Assembly (NCBI GenBank): GCA_018714205.1
Contig: DVNR01000070.1
Location: 1 to 39,358 of the forward strand
DNA from: Candidatus Aphodousia faecipullorum
GTDB taxonomy: Bacteria; Pseudomonadota; Gammaproteobacteria; Burkholderiales; Burkholderiaceae_F
Length of the DNA stretch: 39,358 bases
Direction: 5' to 3'
Shown: positions 17,483-25,707 of the stretch, piece after piece
Layout: every line of letters starts with the position of its first letter
Numbering within the stretch: position 1 is the stretch's first letter
Notes under the pieces: model-generated
What the model was told of the DNA's origin: nothing
The model's database searches: none
What the model saw: only the letters and a program-made list of their open reading frames with translations
Made by a program: the position numbers and the translations under genes

Positions 17483-18358
17483 ATGACGCAATCCTCTTTG
17501 AGCATGTACGAAGTCTTGTCGCTTGAGAGCGTCTATAAGGCATTGAAAGAAAAGGTGACTCAGCCGTTGCCCGAGGGAATTTTCCTATTTAAAGCGGCTG
17601 GGGAGACCATCGGCTATCTCAGTAAAGAGGTGGCATTGAAGATGGCGACCATTTCCAGTGAGTTTCGCGTTGAAAACAATCAGCTCATCATGGCTGATGA
17701 GGCATTGGCGACCATGCAGACAAAAACCAATGCCATGCGCAAAGCGGCCGCGCTTTTGCATCAATTGGGAATCGTGAAAAATCCGGCGAGTGAACTCGTT
17801 GATGTCAAAGCCGGTCCTTTGGATCCGGTATTCTGTCAAGCCCCTAGGGAGTTGACGCGAGTGCTGGGCTTGATGACCACTTCCGTGCGTGTCACAGGTT
17901 ACGATGAAGATGGTCGCATGATTTTCGGCAAGCGTTTGAATGAGAAACCCATTGGCGGAGGCCTTTGGGATAGCATGACCGCAGGCCTTGTGAAAGCGAG
18001 CGAAGAGCCCAAGCAGGCGCTTTATCGTGAGCTCTATGAAGAAGCAGGATTTGTCGCCGAAGACGTCGAGCTCACCGAGGGCGCTCGTTTTGTTCAAGAG
18101 CTGGTTGTTCCTGAGGGGTTCTTGCGTGAGCAGGTCCTAAGCTATGATGCGACGATCAAGAAGGGATTGACACCTCATAATTACGACGGCCAAGTTTCTG
18201 AATTCGCCGCTTTAACGCCTGAGGAGATTGTAAAATCGGTTCAGGCGGGCGAAATGATGTATGCGGCCGGTATCGCCGCTATCGAGAGTATCGAACGCCG
18301 CGCCGGTCGTCGGATCGAAGATCGCTGGTTGCGTTACCGTGGGCAGATTTGGATCTAG
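17483..18358 (+). CDS. Nudix hydrolase with N-terminal DUF4743-like domain
   Basis: A 291-residue two-domain protein. The Nudix box G-x5-E-x7-R-E-x2-E-E-x-G is intact at residues 168-190 (GLVKASEEPKQALYRELYEEAGF); its glutamates bind the metal that cleaves nucleoside diphosphate-linked substrates. The N-terminal ~120 residues resemble the DUF4743 part found with Nudix domains similar to fungal thiamine-pyrophosphokinase-related proteins; such proteins can act on thiamine diphosphate analogues, but substrate cannot be fixed here. It starts 42 bases after lysS with its own AAGGTGTGT site and ends before a strong terminator, so it may be the last gene of the prfB-lysS transcript. Confidence 0.88.
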   Translation: MTQSSLSMYEVLSLESVYKALKEKVTQPLPEGIFLFKAAGETIGYLSKEVALKMATISSEFRVENNQLIMADEALATMQTKTNAMRKAAALLHQLGIVKNPASELVDVKAGPLDPVFCQAPRELTRVLGLMTTSVRVTGYDEDGRMIFGKRLNEKPIGGGLWDSMTAGLVKASEEPKQALYRELYEEAGFVAEDVELTEGARFVQELVVPEGFLREQVLSYDATIKKGLTPHNYDGQVSEFAALTPEEIVKSVQAGEMMYAAGIAAIESIERRAGRRIEDRWLRYRGQIWI

Positions 18359-18384
18359 AAATTTCGCTTAAAAATAACTGACGC

Positions 18385-18420
18385 AGGGCTGACACTGATA
18401 TGGGTGTCAGTCCTTTTTTT
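18385..18420 (+). terminator. Intrinsic terminator after the Nudix gene
   Basis: An 11-bp stem (18385-18395 with 18404-18414, one G-T pair), an 8-base loop and a run of T to 18420. The end of the DUF4143 remnant on the minus strand lies inside it. Confidence 0.88.
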
Positions 18421-19072
18421 CAGCAATTTGACAGAAGCCATTAGAAAATCCCTTGATGTTCAATGCTTTATGGGGACTTAATCTGGAATTCAGGCTAATT
18501 GCTAATTTTGGAAAATTATCCGGACTAGACAATAGTGCTCCGAACTCGCGATTTTCTGTTTCCAGGCTTGCTAACAAATAAGCCACTTGAACATAGAGCG
18601 TTTGATTGTTTTTTCGGGCGATGAAGTCAACTTCAAGCTCTTTAGAGGGGTTCTGCAAAGAAGGCACTCTACCGGTACTGACTTTCCAGCCTCTACGACG
18701 TAACTCTATAGCGACGATATTTTCCAAAATTTGATCAATATTGAGTAGGTTTGATAAAAACAAAGCGTGCCGTAACCCGTGATCGGTTGCGTAGAATTTA
18801 TGATTAAAGGCGAGCATTTGTTTGCCCGTCGAGGTCTCAAAGTCCAACTTTTCAAAAGTAAATGCTTCACAAGCCGCATCAATAAAATTGACTGGTGTTT
18901 CCTTACTCGGAACTCTTCCTTCCGATTTTAGAAATCTAGAAAGCGAGGCGATGGAGACCGGATGACCGATTTGCTCAAAGAAATTGCAGAACTTTCCGAA
19001 ATAGTTCCACATCGCGAATTTTCGCCTGGCGATGACATCTCTAATAAAGATGGTGTCAAAGAAATCACTTGT
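18407..19072 (-). pseudogene. DUF4143-family ATPase, 5'-truncated remnant
   Basis: Only the C-terminal half of an AAA-type ATPase of the ATP-binding/DUF4143 family is present. The frame is open upstream of the ATG at 19012 and reads FFDTIFIRDVIARRKFAMWNYF, the usual opening of the linker region, followed by LSRFLKSEG, YATDHGLRHALF, ILENIVAIELRRRGW and the nuclease-like EVDFIARKNNQTLYVQVAYLL. The P-loop ATPase half (normally about 200 residues) is missing because the sequence stops at the terminator of the neighbouring dcuC-like gene. No ribosome site precedes the internal ATG. I read this as a deletion remnant; an alternative is a stand-alone DUF4143 protein of 201 residues starting at 19012. 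Confidence 0.75.
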
Positions 19073-19073
19073 T

Positions 19074-19107
19074 AAAAAAACAGCGCCGCTTTAAAGCGAC
19101 GCTGTTT
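19074..19107 (-). terminator. Intrinsic terminator of the dcuC-like gene
   Basis: AAACAGCG and CGCTGTTT (19078-19085 with 19100-19107) pair, with an inner CGC/GCG after one mismatch and loop TTTAAA. On the minus strand seven T follow (19080-19074). The coding end of dcuC is 28 bases upstream. Confidence 0.88.
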
Positions 19108-19134
19108 GACTTTGAAGGGTTCAGATCAAACGAA

Positions 19135-20403
19135 CTAGACGATGATCAAAGCCAAGACGACCGTGGAGATAAAGCACGGAACGATCGTGCGCTTAGCCAC
19201 TTCAATCGGGTTAGCCATAGCGATACCAGCCACAATCACCATAGCACCGGCAATCGGCGAAGAGGTACGACCCAAGGCACCGGCCAAGAAGGCCAAGGCA
19301 CCCAAGTGCGGGACGTCCATGCCGAAGGAGGCAGCGTGCGGGGTGACGGCTTCGTTAAAGGCGAACGTGGCGGCGTCACCGGAACCGGTGATCGTGCCCA
19401 AGAACCACGGACCCAAAGAACCACCCCAACGAGCGATGTCATTGGATTCACGTAAAACGGCGATGAAGGTGTCAATCAAACCGGCAGAACGCAAACCTTG
19501 AGCGAACACGCCAGCGGCGATGATGATACCTAAGATGTTGCCGTAGCCTTTGCCCATGCCGTTAAAGAACGACTTGGAGAAGTCTTGCGGATTCACGCGG
19601 GTGATGATCAACGTCAAAACAGCGCCCAAGACCATGGCTTGAGCCACGCCCATCTTGATGATCGGAACACAGGTGTTACCGAGAACGAGGATCACGATCG
19701 GGATCAACGGCACGAAAGCGTAAATCGGGTTCGGACGTTCGATGTGAATTTGTTCGTGTTCGGTGCTGATTTGGATGTTGTCGGTTGCTTCGCCCTTATC
19801 GCGGAAGATCAAGCACATCACAAGGATGCCGACGATGCCGATGGCGTAGATCACGCAGCTAAACGGCAAGTGCAAAGCAATGAAATCCATGATTTCCATG
19901 TTGGAAATCTTGGCGATGTACACGTTGTGGGCGGACCCCGGTGAAATAACGCCACCATAGGTACCCATCATCACAGCGGCGGCAGCGGCGGCGGGTCTAA
20001 TGCCGGCGCGAAGCATCACAGGGATCAACGTGGAACCCACGGCAGCAGCGCAACCAGAAGCCGACGGAATGGCGACGTTAACAAACATCGTCACGGCCGT
20101 GCAAACCGGAATCAAGAAAATGCCCAAACCGCGAATCGGCTTGGAGAGCAGGGCGACCAAGTGTTGGTCGCACTTCGTGTAGGACGAGACGTATGCAAAG
20201 CCCATGGAGGCGCAAATACCCATGATCAAACCGCTGTTGGTCATGGATTTGGCAAAGCCGTTGAAGGCGTCCATCGGTTGCAATGACATCAAGCATAAGA
20301 CTAGGCCGGCCGTAAAGAGGACCAAGCGCGTTTCATAACGCTTGATCAATGCCGCAATCGTCAAAATAACGACTACCACGGCAAGCCAATTCAGTAGAGT
20401 CAT
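19135..20403 (-). CDS. dcuC: DcuC-family anaerobic C4-dicarboxylate transporter
   Basis: A 422-residue polytopic inner-membrane protein with about 10-12 hydrophobic segments. Family-like landmarks are NVAIPSASGCAAAVGSTLIPVMLRAG, the GTYGGVISPGSAHNVYIAKI loop, and the C-terminal half GSGDAATFAFNEAVTPHA with GRTSSPIAGAMVIVAG. DcuC proteins exchange or export succinate and other C4-dicarboxylates during fumarate respiration or fermentation. The ATG follows GGGGGA. It is monocistronic, with its own terminator and a 148-base upstream gap. Codon choice is slightly more biased than in neighbours, consistent with strong expression. Family call firm; substrate and direction inferred. Confidence 0.88.
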   Translation of the reverse strand: MTLLNWLAVVVVILTIAALIKRYETRLVLFTAGLVLCLMSLQPMDAFNGFAKSMTNSGLIMGICASMGFAYVSSYTKCDQHLVALLSKPIRGLGIFLIPVCTAVTMFVNVAIPSASGCAAAVGSTLIPVMLRAGIRPAAAAAAVMMGTYGGVISPGSAHNVYIAKISNMEIMDFIALHLPFSCVIYAIGIVGILVMCLIFRDKGEATDNIQISTEHEQIHIERPNPIYAFVPLIPIVILVLGNTCVPIIKMGVAQAMVLGAVLTLIITRVNPQDFSKSFFNGMGKGYGNILGIIIAAGVFAQGLRSAGLIDTFIAVLRESNDIARWGGSLGPWFLGTITGSGDAATFAFNEAVTPHAASFGMDVPHLGALAFLAGALGRTSSPIAGAMVIVAGIAMANPIEVAKRTIVPCFISTVVLALIIV

Positions 20404-20551
20404 AACAATCCCCCGGGAAAGTAGTTAATAAGAATGGGTTGCGCCCCATTTTACTGAAAGCCCTTTTTCACTGCCTTCATACTTTCCCTGAAAGATTCTT
20501 TTTGATCTAAGCTTTTTTACCTAGAAATAGGATTAACCCTTGTATCGTAGG

Positions 20552-21640
20552 CTATTTTTTCTTAGAGTTTGCTTGAAGCGTCAACGCTTGAATGGGCTGT
20601 TCGCTGACGGTTTCTAGCGGTTGGACACCATAGCGAGCTTGACTGAAGTCAATGCCATTGAGATCAATCATGCGGATTTGAGCATTGAGCGCACTTCGGT
20701 AATACAGCTTGCGGTGAGTCATGTCCGTTGAGCTTGTCCACTGCGTGGCCGATATCAAGGGATTGCTTTCTTGGATGCCGCTCATTTCCAAGCCGATCGG
20801 AATGTCAAAGCTATTGAGTATCGAGAAGCTGTAAAGGACAGCCTCTTTGGCATCAGCGAGTTTAGGGGCGGTTTCTTGCATAATGGCGGCCCTCACAAAG
20901 CGCGAGGCAGGCGAAATGTCGCCGGGGACCCCTTGAAGACCCGCCCCAACACCAAATTGACTGAGCTTAAGCGGACCGAAGGATCGATCCGCAAGCGATC
21001 CGGTTTGCCAATTCATGTACTGGTTAAGGTGTGTCAAATGCCAGCGCAGATCGGGTGAGTTGGTCAACACGCCTAATGGATTGTCGATGATTTGCATTTT
21101 TCCATCAATGACTTCCACGGCGATTTGCTTGCCCGTGGAGTCCGCTATGCGGAAATGCACCGTGCCAGCTCCTTTGATGGTTTCGGCTAGGCGCAGGTTG
21201 GCAATTCCCTGCCGGGCGGACTCTACGGAGTCAAATTGCCCGAGAACATAAGCCACGAATTGCATGTCACCGATGGTGCGCGATGATTGGTTTTTATCGT
21301 AAACCGGGTAGCGGCCGTATTTTGGGAAGAAAAAGAGTCCCGCTGAGAGCCCTTTTTCATTGACGCCTTCTACGACAAAATTTTCACTTTCTATGCTTAA
21401 CCCCACAAAACCGAAGCGAGTTTGATATTGCAGGCCTGGACCCTCGGCTGTTTGCGTCTGCACCGAGTGCTTGCGTGGAACTAAAACAATATCCGTTTTT
21501 AAAACGGAGGCTCCCCATTCAATGGTTCTGGCGACAATTTGCGATTGATCCGCACTTTCTAGCGAGATGCCTGTACAGGCCTGAGCGGAACCGAAAGCTA
21601 GGCCGAGTGAGAGGGCAATTGCCGTGATATTTTTTAACAT
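20552..21640 (-). CDS. Exported choloylglycine hydrolase / penicillin acylase family Ntn-hydrolase
   Basis: A 362-residue precursor. Residues 1-21 are a signal peptide ending FGSAQA, and C22 follows directly (CTGISL), so signal removal would expose the N-terminal nucleophile cysteine expected of the family. Other active-site equivalents are R38 (ARTIEW), the Asn of LGVLTNSPDLRWH and the Arg of SPASRFVRA. Bile salt hydrolases have Asp where this protein has E41. Members cleave linear amides such as conjugated bile salts, penicillin V or acyl-homoserine lactones; the Glu and export signal favour the Gram-negative acylase cluster, but the substrate is open. It lies 21 bases after the exported rhodanese gene on the same strand. 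Confidence 0.85.
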   Translation of the reverse strand: MLKNITAIALSLGLAFGSAQACTGISLESADQSQIVARTIEWGASVLKTDIVLVPRKHSVQTQTAEGPGLQYQTRFGFVGLSIESENFVVEGVNEKGLSAGLFFFPKYGRYPVYDKNQSSRTIGDMQFVAYVLGQFDSVESARQGIANLRLAETIKGAGTVHFRIADSTGKQIAVEVIDGKMQIIDNPLGVLTNSPDLRWHLTHLNQYMNWQTGSLADRSFGPLKLSQFGVGAGLQGVPGDISPASRFVRAAIMQETAPKLADAKEAVLYSFSILNSFDIPIGLEMSGIQESNPLISATQWTSSTDMTHRKLYYRSALNAQIRMIDLNGIDFSQARYGVQPLETVSEQPIQALTLQANSKKK

Positions 21641-21661
21641 GGATTGATTTTTCCTTGGAAT

Positions 21662-22099
21662 TTATTGCTTGGATTGTGGTGCGTTTAGCAGACCAAATGG
21701 CCACTGGAGCGTCCCGTACATGTTGTAGACGTGCTTGTAGCCGGTTTCAATCAAAATTTTTGAGGCGGCTTCTGCGCGAACGCCGCTTCGACAGTGTACG
21801 AGAACCGGTTGATTGAGATCCGGTTGGGCTGAGAGCACGGCGCCGGGTTTCAGGTAGGGAAGCGGAACATTGACAGATCCCTTGATAAATCCCTCTTTGA
21901 GTCGTTCGACCGGCATACGCACGTCAATGACCACAACGCCTTTTCGCATCATATCTCGGGCCTGTGCAGGCACAACTTTGTGGTAAGCGGGGTTCTCATA
22001 GGTCAGCGGGGTCGCAGGTTGCGGACTGACAGGCTCGGCTGCCCATAACGCCGATGAAAACGAACCGAGAAGACATAATGTGGTTAGAGGTTTGATCAT
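21662..22099 (-). CDS. Periplasmic rhodanese-like domain protein
   Basis: A 145-residue protein: signal peptide 1-21 (IKPLTTLCLLGSFSSALWAA), then a single rhodanese domain with VVVIDVRMPVERLKEGFIKGSVNVPL and the active-site loop HCRSGVRAE, where C103 would carry a persulfide. Such periplasmic single-domain rhodaneses move sulfane sulfur or act in redox defence; the acceptor is unknown. ATG 22099 is used, with GGGAG 8-9 bases upstream, instead of the TTG at 22114. It precedes and is probably co-transcribed with the Ntn-hydrolase gene. It is divergent from rarD. Confidence 0.88.
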   Translation of the reverse strand: MIKPLTTLCLLGSFSSALWAAEPVSPQPATPLTYENPAYHKVVPAQARDMMRKGVVVIDVRMPVERLKEGFIKGSVNVPLPYLKPGAVLSAQPDLNQPVLVHCRSGVRAEAASKILIETGYKHVYNMYGTLQWPFGLLNAPQSKQ

Positions 22100-22204
22100 A
22101 ATGACGGCTCCCAATAATTGATTGCTTTTTCGATTGTAGTCGCATCGTCAGTCGGAGTACACTCATTAGCTAGATCCTTTTGGCTTGATTTTGAAAGGTC
22201 AACG

Positions 22205-23104
22205 ATGACAAAAGATTCAACGAAAGTCGGTCTTTTCGCGGCTCTTGCCTCATACAGCATTTGGGGGCTGATAGCGCTTTACTGGCGGTTGATGGCAGAG
22301 GCCACCTCGGTGGAAATTTTGGCTCACCGCATTGTGTGGTCGTTTGTTTTTATCATCGGTATCTTGTTGTTTCAGAGGCAGATAGGCAAGACGTTGACAT
22401 TGATTAAAGAAATGCTCGCTTCGCCCATCGCGACGCGGGCTTGGATTTTGTTGCTTGCCACGCTTTTCGCTTCAGCCAATTGGTTGATCAACATCATGGG
22501 TGTCAACAATGGCCATGTGGTGGAGTTGAGCCTTGGCACTTTTTTGACGCCTATCGCGACCATGACGATCGGCTTAGTCTTTTTTTCTGAGAAAGTTTCT
22601 CGGCTGCGCCAAATTGCGATCGCTTTTGCCGTGCTGGGCGTCGCGGTATTAATCGGCGGCTTGGATCGATTCCCGTGGTATGCGCTGAGTGTTTCTGTGA
22701 CCTGGGCGACGTACGGCGCACTCAAAAAACTGATTGTGATTGATCCGATGAAAAGCGTCGCCATTGAACACTTGTTAATGTTTTTCCCGGCTCTCGCTTT
22801 TTTGTTGTATGGGGCTCAGGGATTGTATTGGGGGGGCTTTGAAAGCGGCTTTGAAACCGGATTGAGCTGGTATTTGCTGGGCACCGGCATTGTGACCTCG
22901 GTGCCCATGATTTTGTTTTCGCTCGCGGCGCAAAAATTGCCTATGACCGTGCTGGGAATCATCCAATTTTTAAGTCCCGTGATCACCTTCTTTTTGGGCA
23001 TTTTTGTCTTTCAAGAAGTTGTCACGAGAGCGGAGTGCTTGGCGTTAGCGTGTATCTTGGTCGCAGTCTCGCTTTACGTGATCGGGGGATTGCAAAAAGC
23101 TTAA
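22205..23104 (+). CDS. rarD: RarD-type DMT permease (EamA family)
   Basis: A 299-residue inner-membrane protein with about ten hydrophobic helices in two EamA repeats. The N-terminus GLFAALASYSIWGLIALYWRL and the internal GVNNGHVVELSLGTFLTPIA and FLSPVITFFLGIFVFQE stretches match the RarD subgroup (named after chloramphenicol-sensitivity proteins; real substrate not established). I start at ATG 22205 behind AAAGG, since the 29 residues before it in the frame lack membrane-protein character. Its stop codon overlaps the stop of the convergent EamA gene. Confidence 0.88.
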   Translation: MTKDSTKVGLFAALASYSIWGLIALYWRLMAEATSVEILAHRIVWSFVFIIGILLFQRQIGKTLTLIKEMLASPIATRAWILLLATLFASANWLINIMGVNNGHVVELSLGTFLTPIATMTIGLVFFSEKVSRLRQIAIAFAVLGVAVLIGGLDRFPWYALSVSVTWATYGALKKLIVIDPMKSVAIEHLLMFFPALAFLLYGAQGLYWGGFESGFETGLSWYLLGTGIVTSVPMILFSLAAQKLPMTVLGIIQFLSPVITFFLGIFVFQEVVTRAECLALACILVAVSLYVIGGLQKA

Positions 23105-23961
23105 CGATTTTTTTGTCGCATGCCCACGATTTCTGAAACAAAGGTGGCCCCTAAAATAAAAATAGCTCCCACAATGCCCAACCCTGAAATCGGTTCCTTG
23201 AGAATGAAAACAGAACAGACAATGGCAATGGCCGGATCAATGTAAGCAAAAATCGCGATGCGTGAGGCGCTTAAGGTGGGTACGGCTGAGAAATAAAGCC
23301 AATAAGCGAGGCCGGTGTGAACAATGCCGACGGTGAGCGTTAGTAAAACGGTCATCGTGTCAACGTGAAGCGTCGAAGGGGTGATGGTTAGGCATAAGTA
23401 AGGAATCAACACCAAAGCCGAAATTGCCAATTGGGCAATCGAGGAGTCGTAGGGGCCCAAGTTTTTCATGAATTTGTTGCTGATGACGATGCCGGCGTAA
23501 AAGCATGCCGCAATGAACGCCATGACAATGCCTTTCAAACCGGTGCCGGCAGAGCCTTCCCAAATGCCGGCGATGAAACTCATTCCCAATAAGGCGATAG
23601 CCACGCATAGCCACTGGAACGCTTTGACTCGCTCTTTAAGAATGAACGGGGACAGGGCGATCACGATGACCGGCGCCATGTAATAAGTCAAGGTGGCGCT
23701 CGCGATGCTTGTTAGACGGTAGGCTTCAAAAAGAAAAATCCAGTTAAAGCCGAGCGCGATGCCGGAAAATGCCAGCATCTTGGCATTATCAGAAAGCGCC
23801 TGGCGATTCAATTTCTTCTTCAATAGCCACAGAACCAATAATAGAAAGAGGGTTCCGGTAACCCCACGGCAAAAAGCGATTAGCGCGGACGGTAGCTCGA
23901 TATAGCGAACAAAAAGACCGATTGTCCCAAAAATGATCATGGCAAGCAGATACTGGGGCAT
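23101..23961 (-). CDS. EamA/DMT-family transporter
   Basis: A 286-residue protein with ten predicted membrane segments, beginning YLLAMIIFGTIGLFVRYIELPS and IAFCRGVTGTLFLLLVLWLLKKK, then two EamA repeats (second from about residue 148, IVMAFIAACFYAGIVISNKF). DMT carriers move small metabolites or amino acids across the inner membrane; substrate unknown. The ATG has AAGGA 6-7 bases upstream. It converges on rarD and the two genes share 4 bases, so no terminator can sit between them. It is clearly not a recent copy of rarD: the sequences differ throughout. Confidence 0.88.
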   Translation of the reverse strand: MPQYLLAMIIFGTIGLFVRYIELPSALIAFCRGVTGTLFLLLVLWLLKKKLNRQALSDNAKMLAFSGIALGFNWIFLFEAYRLTSIASATLTYYMAPVIVIALSPFILKERVKAFQWLCVAIALLGMSFIAGIWEGSAGTGLKGIVMAFIAACFYAGIVISNKFMKNLGPYDSSIAQLAISALVLIPYLCLTITPSTLHVDTMTVLLTLTVGIVHTGLAYWLYFSAVPTLSASRIAIFAYIDPAIAIVCSVFILKEPISGLGIVGAIFILGATFVSEIVGMRQKNR

Positions 23962-24104
23962 AGGACTTCCTTTTTCTTTAGCAGAAACTCAAAGTACTCC
24001 AAGCGCTTGCGCTTAGCAACATTGGTATAGGTGTTTTTGCCAATGTCGGATTCGTCCCAATGTTTTTTGAGACAAAAGTTAGCATTGACGTCTAACAAAA
24101 ACAT
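23937..24104 (-). CDS. Possible 55-residue ORF ahead of the EamA gene
   Basis: An ATG-started frame reads MFLLDVNANFCLKKHWDES and then a basic, aromatic stretch (AKRKRLEYFEFLLKKKE), ending 25 bases inside the EamA coding region. The composition looks protein-like, but there is no Shine-Dalgarno sequence, and the stretch coincides with inverted repeats that could equally be an untranslated leader. I do not recognise a family. Confidence 0.25.
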   Translation of the reverse strand: MFLLDVNANFCLKKHWDESDIGKNTYTNVAKRKRLEYFEFLLKKKEVLCPSICLP

Positions 24105-24107
24105 TGG
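24057..24107. repeat. Inverted repeat upstream of the EamA gene
   Basis: CCAATGTTTTTTG (24057-24069) and CAAAAACATTGG (24096-24107) are complementary except for one extra T, and GTTAG/CTAAC between them can pair as well. A third CATTGG...CCAATG pair lies just beside it (24020-24045). It could fold in the 5' leader of the EamA transcript or serve as an operator. Confidence 0.5.
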
Positions 24108-24132
24108 AAGCGTGCTGAGAGAAATACAACAA

Positions 24133-24153
24133 GGGCCGGCGCATGGCCGGCCC
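24133..24153 (-). terminator. GC-rich hairpin after the AbgA-like gene
   Basis: GGGCCGGC (24133-24140) and GCCGGCCC (24146-24153) pair perfectly around a 5-base loop. On the minus strand TTGTTGTATTTC follows, a broken T-run, 27 bases after the stop codon. Confidence 0.7.
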
Positions 24154-24179
24154 TAGCCGAGAGTTAGAAGCTCAACGGA

Positions 24180-25484
24180 TTACTTGGCGAGCGTGCGATA
24201 GACACAACGGCTCATCAATTCGAGCGCGTTGGCAAGCGATTGTTCGTCAAAGTCAAAGTGGCTGTTGTGGTGACCGGCGCGAAGCGTGGAACCCACTTGA
24301 ACGTAGGTGCCCTTGCCGCCGGCGGCTTGCACCGTGCTCATGAAGTGCGAGTAGTCTTCGGAAGCGCCGAAGTTTTGCTCTTCAATGATGTCGGTGAAGC
24401 AACCCATGTCGCGGGCTTCTTCAGCGACGACTTTTGCCACTTCAAGGTCAGATTCGCCGCTCTTCGTGCCACCCTTGAGATCGATAGAGTAGCCGCAACC
24501 CCACATTTCAGCGGCGGCCTTGGCAATGCGCTTGACTTCACCGAACATGTATTCGTCAAGAGCCGACGTGATGCCGCGGGTTTCAAGCACAAGCGTGGCC
24601 TTGGGCGGAATCACGTTGCGACCTTCGCCGCCGTTTAACTTACCAACCGTGATGCGCGTGTCGCCCTTGCCGGAGCGGGGAATGGCGTGCATGTTCAAAA
24701 GGGCAGTGGCGGCAGACAAGAGGGCATTTTTGCCTTCTTCCGGCGCATTGCCGGCGTGAGCGGGAACACCCGTGAAGGTGATGTCCGCTTTCGTCGTCGC
24801 CAAGAAGTTCTTCGTGCCGCAAATCACCTTGCCGATGTTATTGGCTTGAAAACCGATGTGCATGCCGAAGATTTCGTCAACACCCTTAACAGCGCCGGCG
24901 CGTTCCATCGGTGTCGCACCGCGAACGCCTTCTTCGGCCGGTTGGAAGATGAAACGAATCTTGCCTTGGAATTTATCGCGCATGGACGCGACCACTTCAG
25001 CCAAGGCTAAGCCGATCGCCATATGGCCGTCGTGGCCGCAAGCGTGCATGGCGCCGGGGTTAACGGAAGCGAAGCCTTCCATGTTCGGGCGGTGATCGGC
25101 GTCAGCGCATTCGGAGACGTCGTTGCAGTCCATGTCAAAACGAACGGCAAGGAAGGGGCCTTCGCCGCCGAAGTCCATGTCAGCCCAAAAGCCCGTCATG
25201 CCGCCGGCCATCTTTTCAACCAAAGCGGGATCGGCACCTTGGCTCACCGCGCGAGCCATGTGCTTTTTGAGCACTTCTTCAGAAGGCACGCCCATCATTG
25301 AATCACGATCGACAGCGTCAGCGCCCATCGTGATTTGGTAGCCCAACGACTGCATCTTCTTGATGGCCATTGAGGCGGTGCGGAATTCCGTCCAACCGGA
25401 TTCGGGGTGCTTGTGAAGATCGCGACGCACTGCGGCAAGCGTCGGGATCAGCTCATCAATTTTTGCTTTCAATGTTTGGTCCAT
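24180..25484 (-). CDS. abgA: M20 amidohydrolase close to p-aminobenzoyl-glutamate hydrolase subunit A
   Basis: A 434-residue cytosolic metallohydrolase. RRDLHKHPESGWTEFRTASMA at the start, AVRFDMD (about 114-120), MHACGHDGH (146-154) and IFQPAEEGVRGA supply the M20 two-metal ligands, and ATTKADITFTGVPAHAG lies in the dimerisation domain. The layout, including the insert with SMMGVP and the end AGHHNSHFDFDEQ, follows E. coli AbgA, which cleaves the folate breakdown product p-aminobenzoyl-glutamate together with AbgB. No abgB or abgT is visible here, so a different N-acyl amino-acid substrate is possible. ATG 25484 has GGAGA upstream; an earlier in-frame start is unsupported. It is divergent from another M20 gene. 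Confidence 0.85.
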   Translation of the reverse strand: MDQTLKAKIDELIPTLAAVRRDLHKHPESGWTEFRTASMAIKKMQSLGYQITMGADAVDRDSMMGVPSEEVLKKHMARAVSQGADPALVEKMAGGMTGFWADMDFGGEGPFLAVRFDMDCNDVSECADADHRPNMEGFASVNPGAMHACGHDGHMAIGLALAEVVASMRDKFQGKIRFIFQPAEEGVRGATPMERAGAVKGVDEIFGMHIGFQANNIGKVICGTKNFLATTKADITFTGVPAHAGNAPEEGKNALLSAATALLNMHAIPRSGKGDTRITVGKLNGGEGRNVIPPKATLVLETRGITSALDEYMFGEVKRIAKAAAEMWGCGYSIDLKGGTKSGESDLEVAKVVAEEARDMGCFTDIIEEQNFGASEDYSHFMSTVQAAGGKGTYVQVGSTLRAGHHNSHFDFDEQSLANALELMSRCVYRTLAK

Positions 25485-25707
25485 GGGTATTCTCCGAAAA
25501 GTGATGGGTGTCAAAAATGACGAACCCGTCAGTTACACAACTTTTTTATTTTATCGGTCTTTGGTTTTTTCAAGGTTTTATTTCATGGCGCTTTTTGAAT
25601 TTATGACAAAGAAAAAAGAATCTTTACAAAAAGGCACCTCCCCATTGAGGAGCATATGGTGCTACATTACAAATCGGTAGTGTTTCTTATATGAAAGGAG
25701 AAAACCC

